Assembly (NCBI RefSeq): GCF_003363265.1
Contig: NZ_QRBF01000001.1
Coordinates: 714,451-778,450 of the forward strand
From: Dyella psychrodurans
GTDB lineage: Bacteria > Pseudomonadota > Gammaproteobacteria > Xanthomonadales > Rhodanobacteraceae
Direction: 5' to 3'
DNA length: 64,000 bases
Positions within the stretch are counted from its first letter, which is position 1; each line of letters opens with the position of its first letter. Shown here piece after piece: positions 63,815 to 64,000 of the stretch. The notes under the pieces were generated by a model. The model did no database searches. It saw only the letters and a list, made by a program, of their open reading frames with translations, and was not told where the DNA came from. The position numbers and the translations under genes were made by a program.

Positions 63815-63879
63815 GCGGAAATCGGGGTCGGAGTGCACTTTTCAGCTTGTGCGCCGACTTGGAAAGTACACTCTGACCC
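63815..63879 (-). repeat. Right boundary hairpin of the defence-like island
   Basis: Inverted copy of 59607-59671 (64 of 65 bases identical), itself an imperfect 17-bp hairpin. It begins 74 bases after the reverse transcriptase stop. The remaining bases to 64000 show no gene start that I can support. Confidence 0.85.
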
Positions 63880-64000
63880 CGGTTTTGCAGGTGGGCATCT
63901 TCGCACCATCGCAAAGATCCCAGGTCCGACTCTGACGAATTGTCAGGCTTTCTCTAGCACTACGGTAGTTTGAACTTGCGAATGGCGCGTAGCGGCCAGA

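Overview
The window looks like chromosomal DNA of a high-G+C gammaproteobacterium of the Xanthomonadales, most likely the Rhodanobacteraceae or Xanthomonadaceae. This is inferred from the protein families (TonB-dependent receptors, EAL/GGDEF proteins, secreted glycosidases, small XAC0095-like proteins) and from dispersed REP hairpins. No rRNA, tRNA or CRISPR array was seen.

Layout. 1-9.6 kb: a partial MocR regulator, secreted proteins, a GH76-like glycosidase, copy 1 of a duplicated module with an 89-aa gene, a YVTN beta-propeller protein, a GH29 alpha-L-fucosidase, a DUF1080 protein, a GNAT enzyme and a PspC-domain protein. 9.9-26 kb: an RhtA-like exporter, two large c-di-GMP proteins (one with a degenerate GGDEF motif), an aldo/keto reductase, a serine hydrolase of the beta-lactamase family, a LytS/LytR-type two-component pair, a GNAT enzyme and a haem-containing sugar dehydrogenase. 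26-38 kb: a ZIP metal transporter, CDP-diacylglycerol diphosphatase, a GlxA-type regulator divergent from an HD-domain protein, a catalase-Dps pair, a HAD phosphatase, and a LysR regulator divergent from an aldo/keto reductase-cupin-aldo/keto reductase run. 38-46.5 kb: a GNAT enzyme, a YCII protein, a GH30 glycosidase, an acyltransferase, an isochorismatase-like hydrolase divergent from a LysR regulator, and a metal exporter with its CsoR/RcnR-type repressor and a clear palindromic operator. 46.8-52 kb: a six-gene operon for a B-family haem-copper oxidase with three c-type cytochromes (seven CxxCH sites) and a 59-residue single-span protein. 52-57.3 kb: copy 2 of the duplicated module, a MITE-like element, a Sel1-repeat protein and a large TonB-dependent receptor. 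57.4-64 kb: an accessory zone of small orphan genes, then a 4.27-kb A+T-richer island.

The island (59607-63879) is the most interesting part. It is bounded by 65-bp inverted copies of one hairpin (64 of 65 bases identical). It holds a nucleotidyltransferase-fold protein translationally coupled to an unknown 316-aa protein, and, divergently, a HEPN-like protein followed by an unusual reverse transcriptase. The gene content and boundaries suggest a mobile phage-defence cassette; this is inference, not shown by sequence alone.

The second notable structure is the roughly 680-bp module duplicated at 4.5 and 52.1 kb. Both the 89-aa gene and its hairpin-rich noncoding leader are strongly conserved between the copies.
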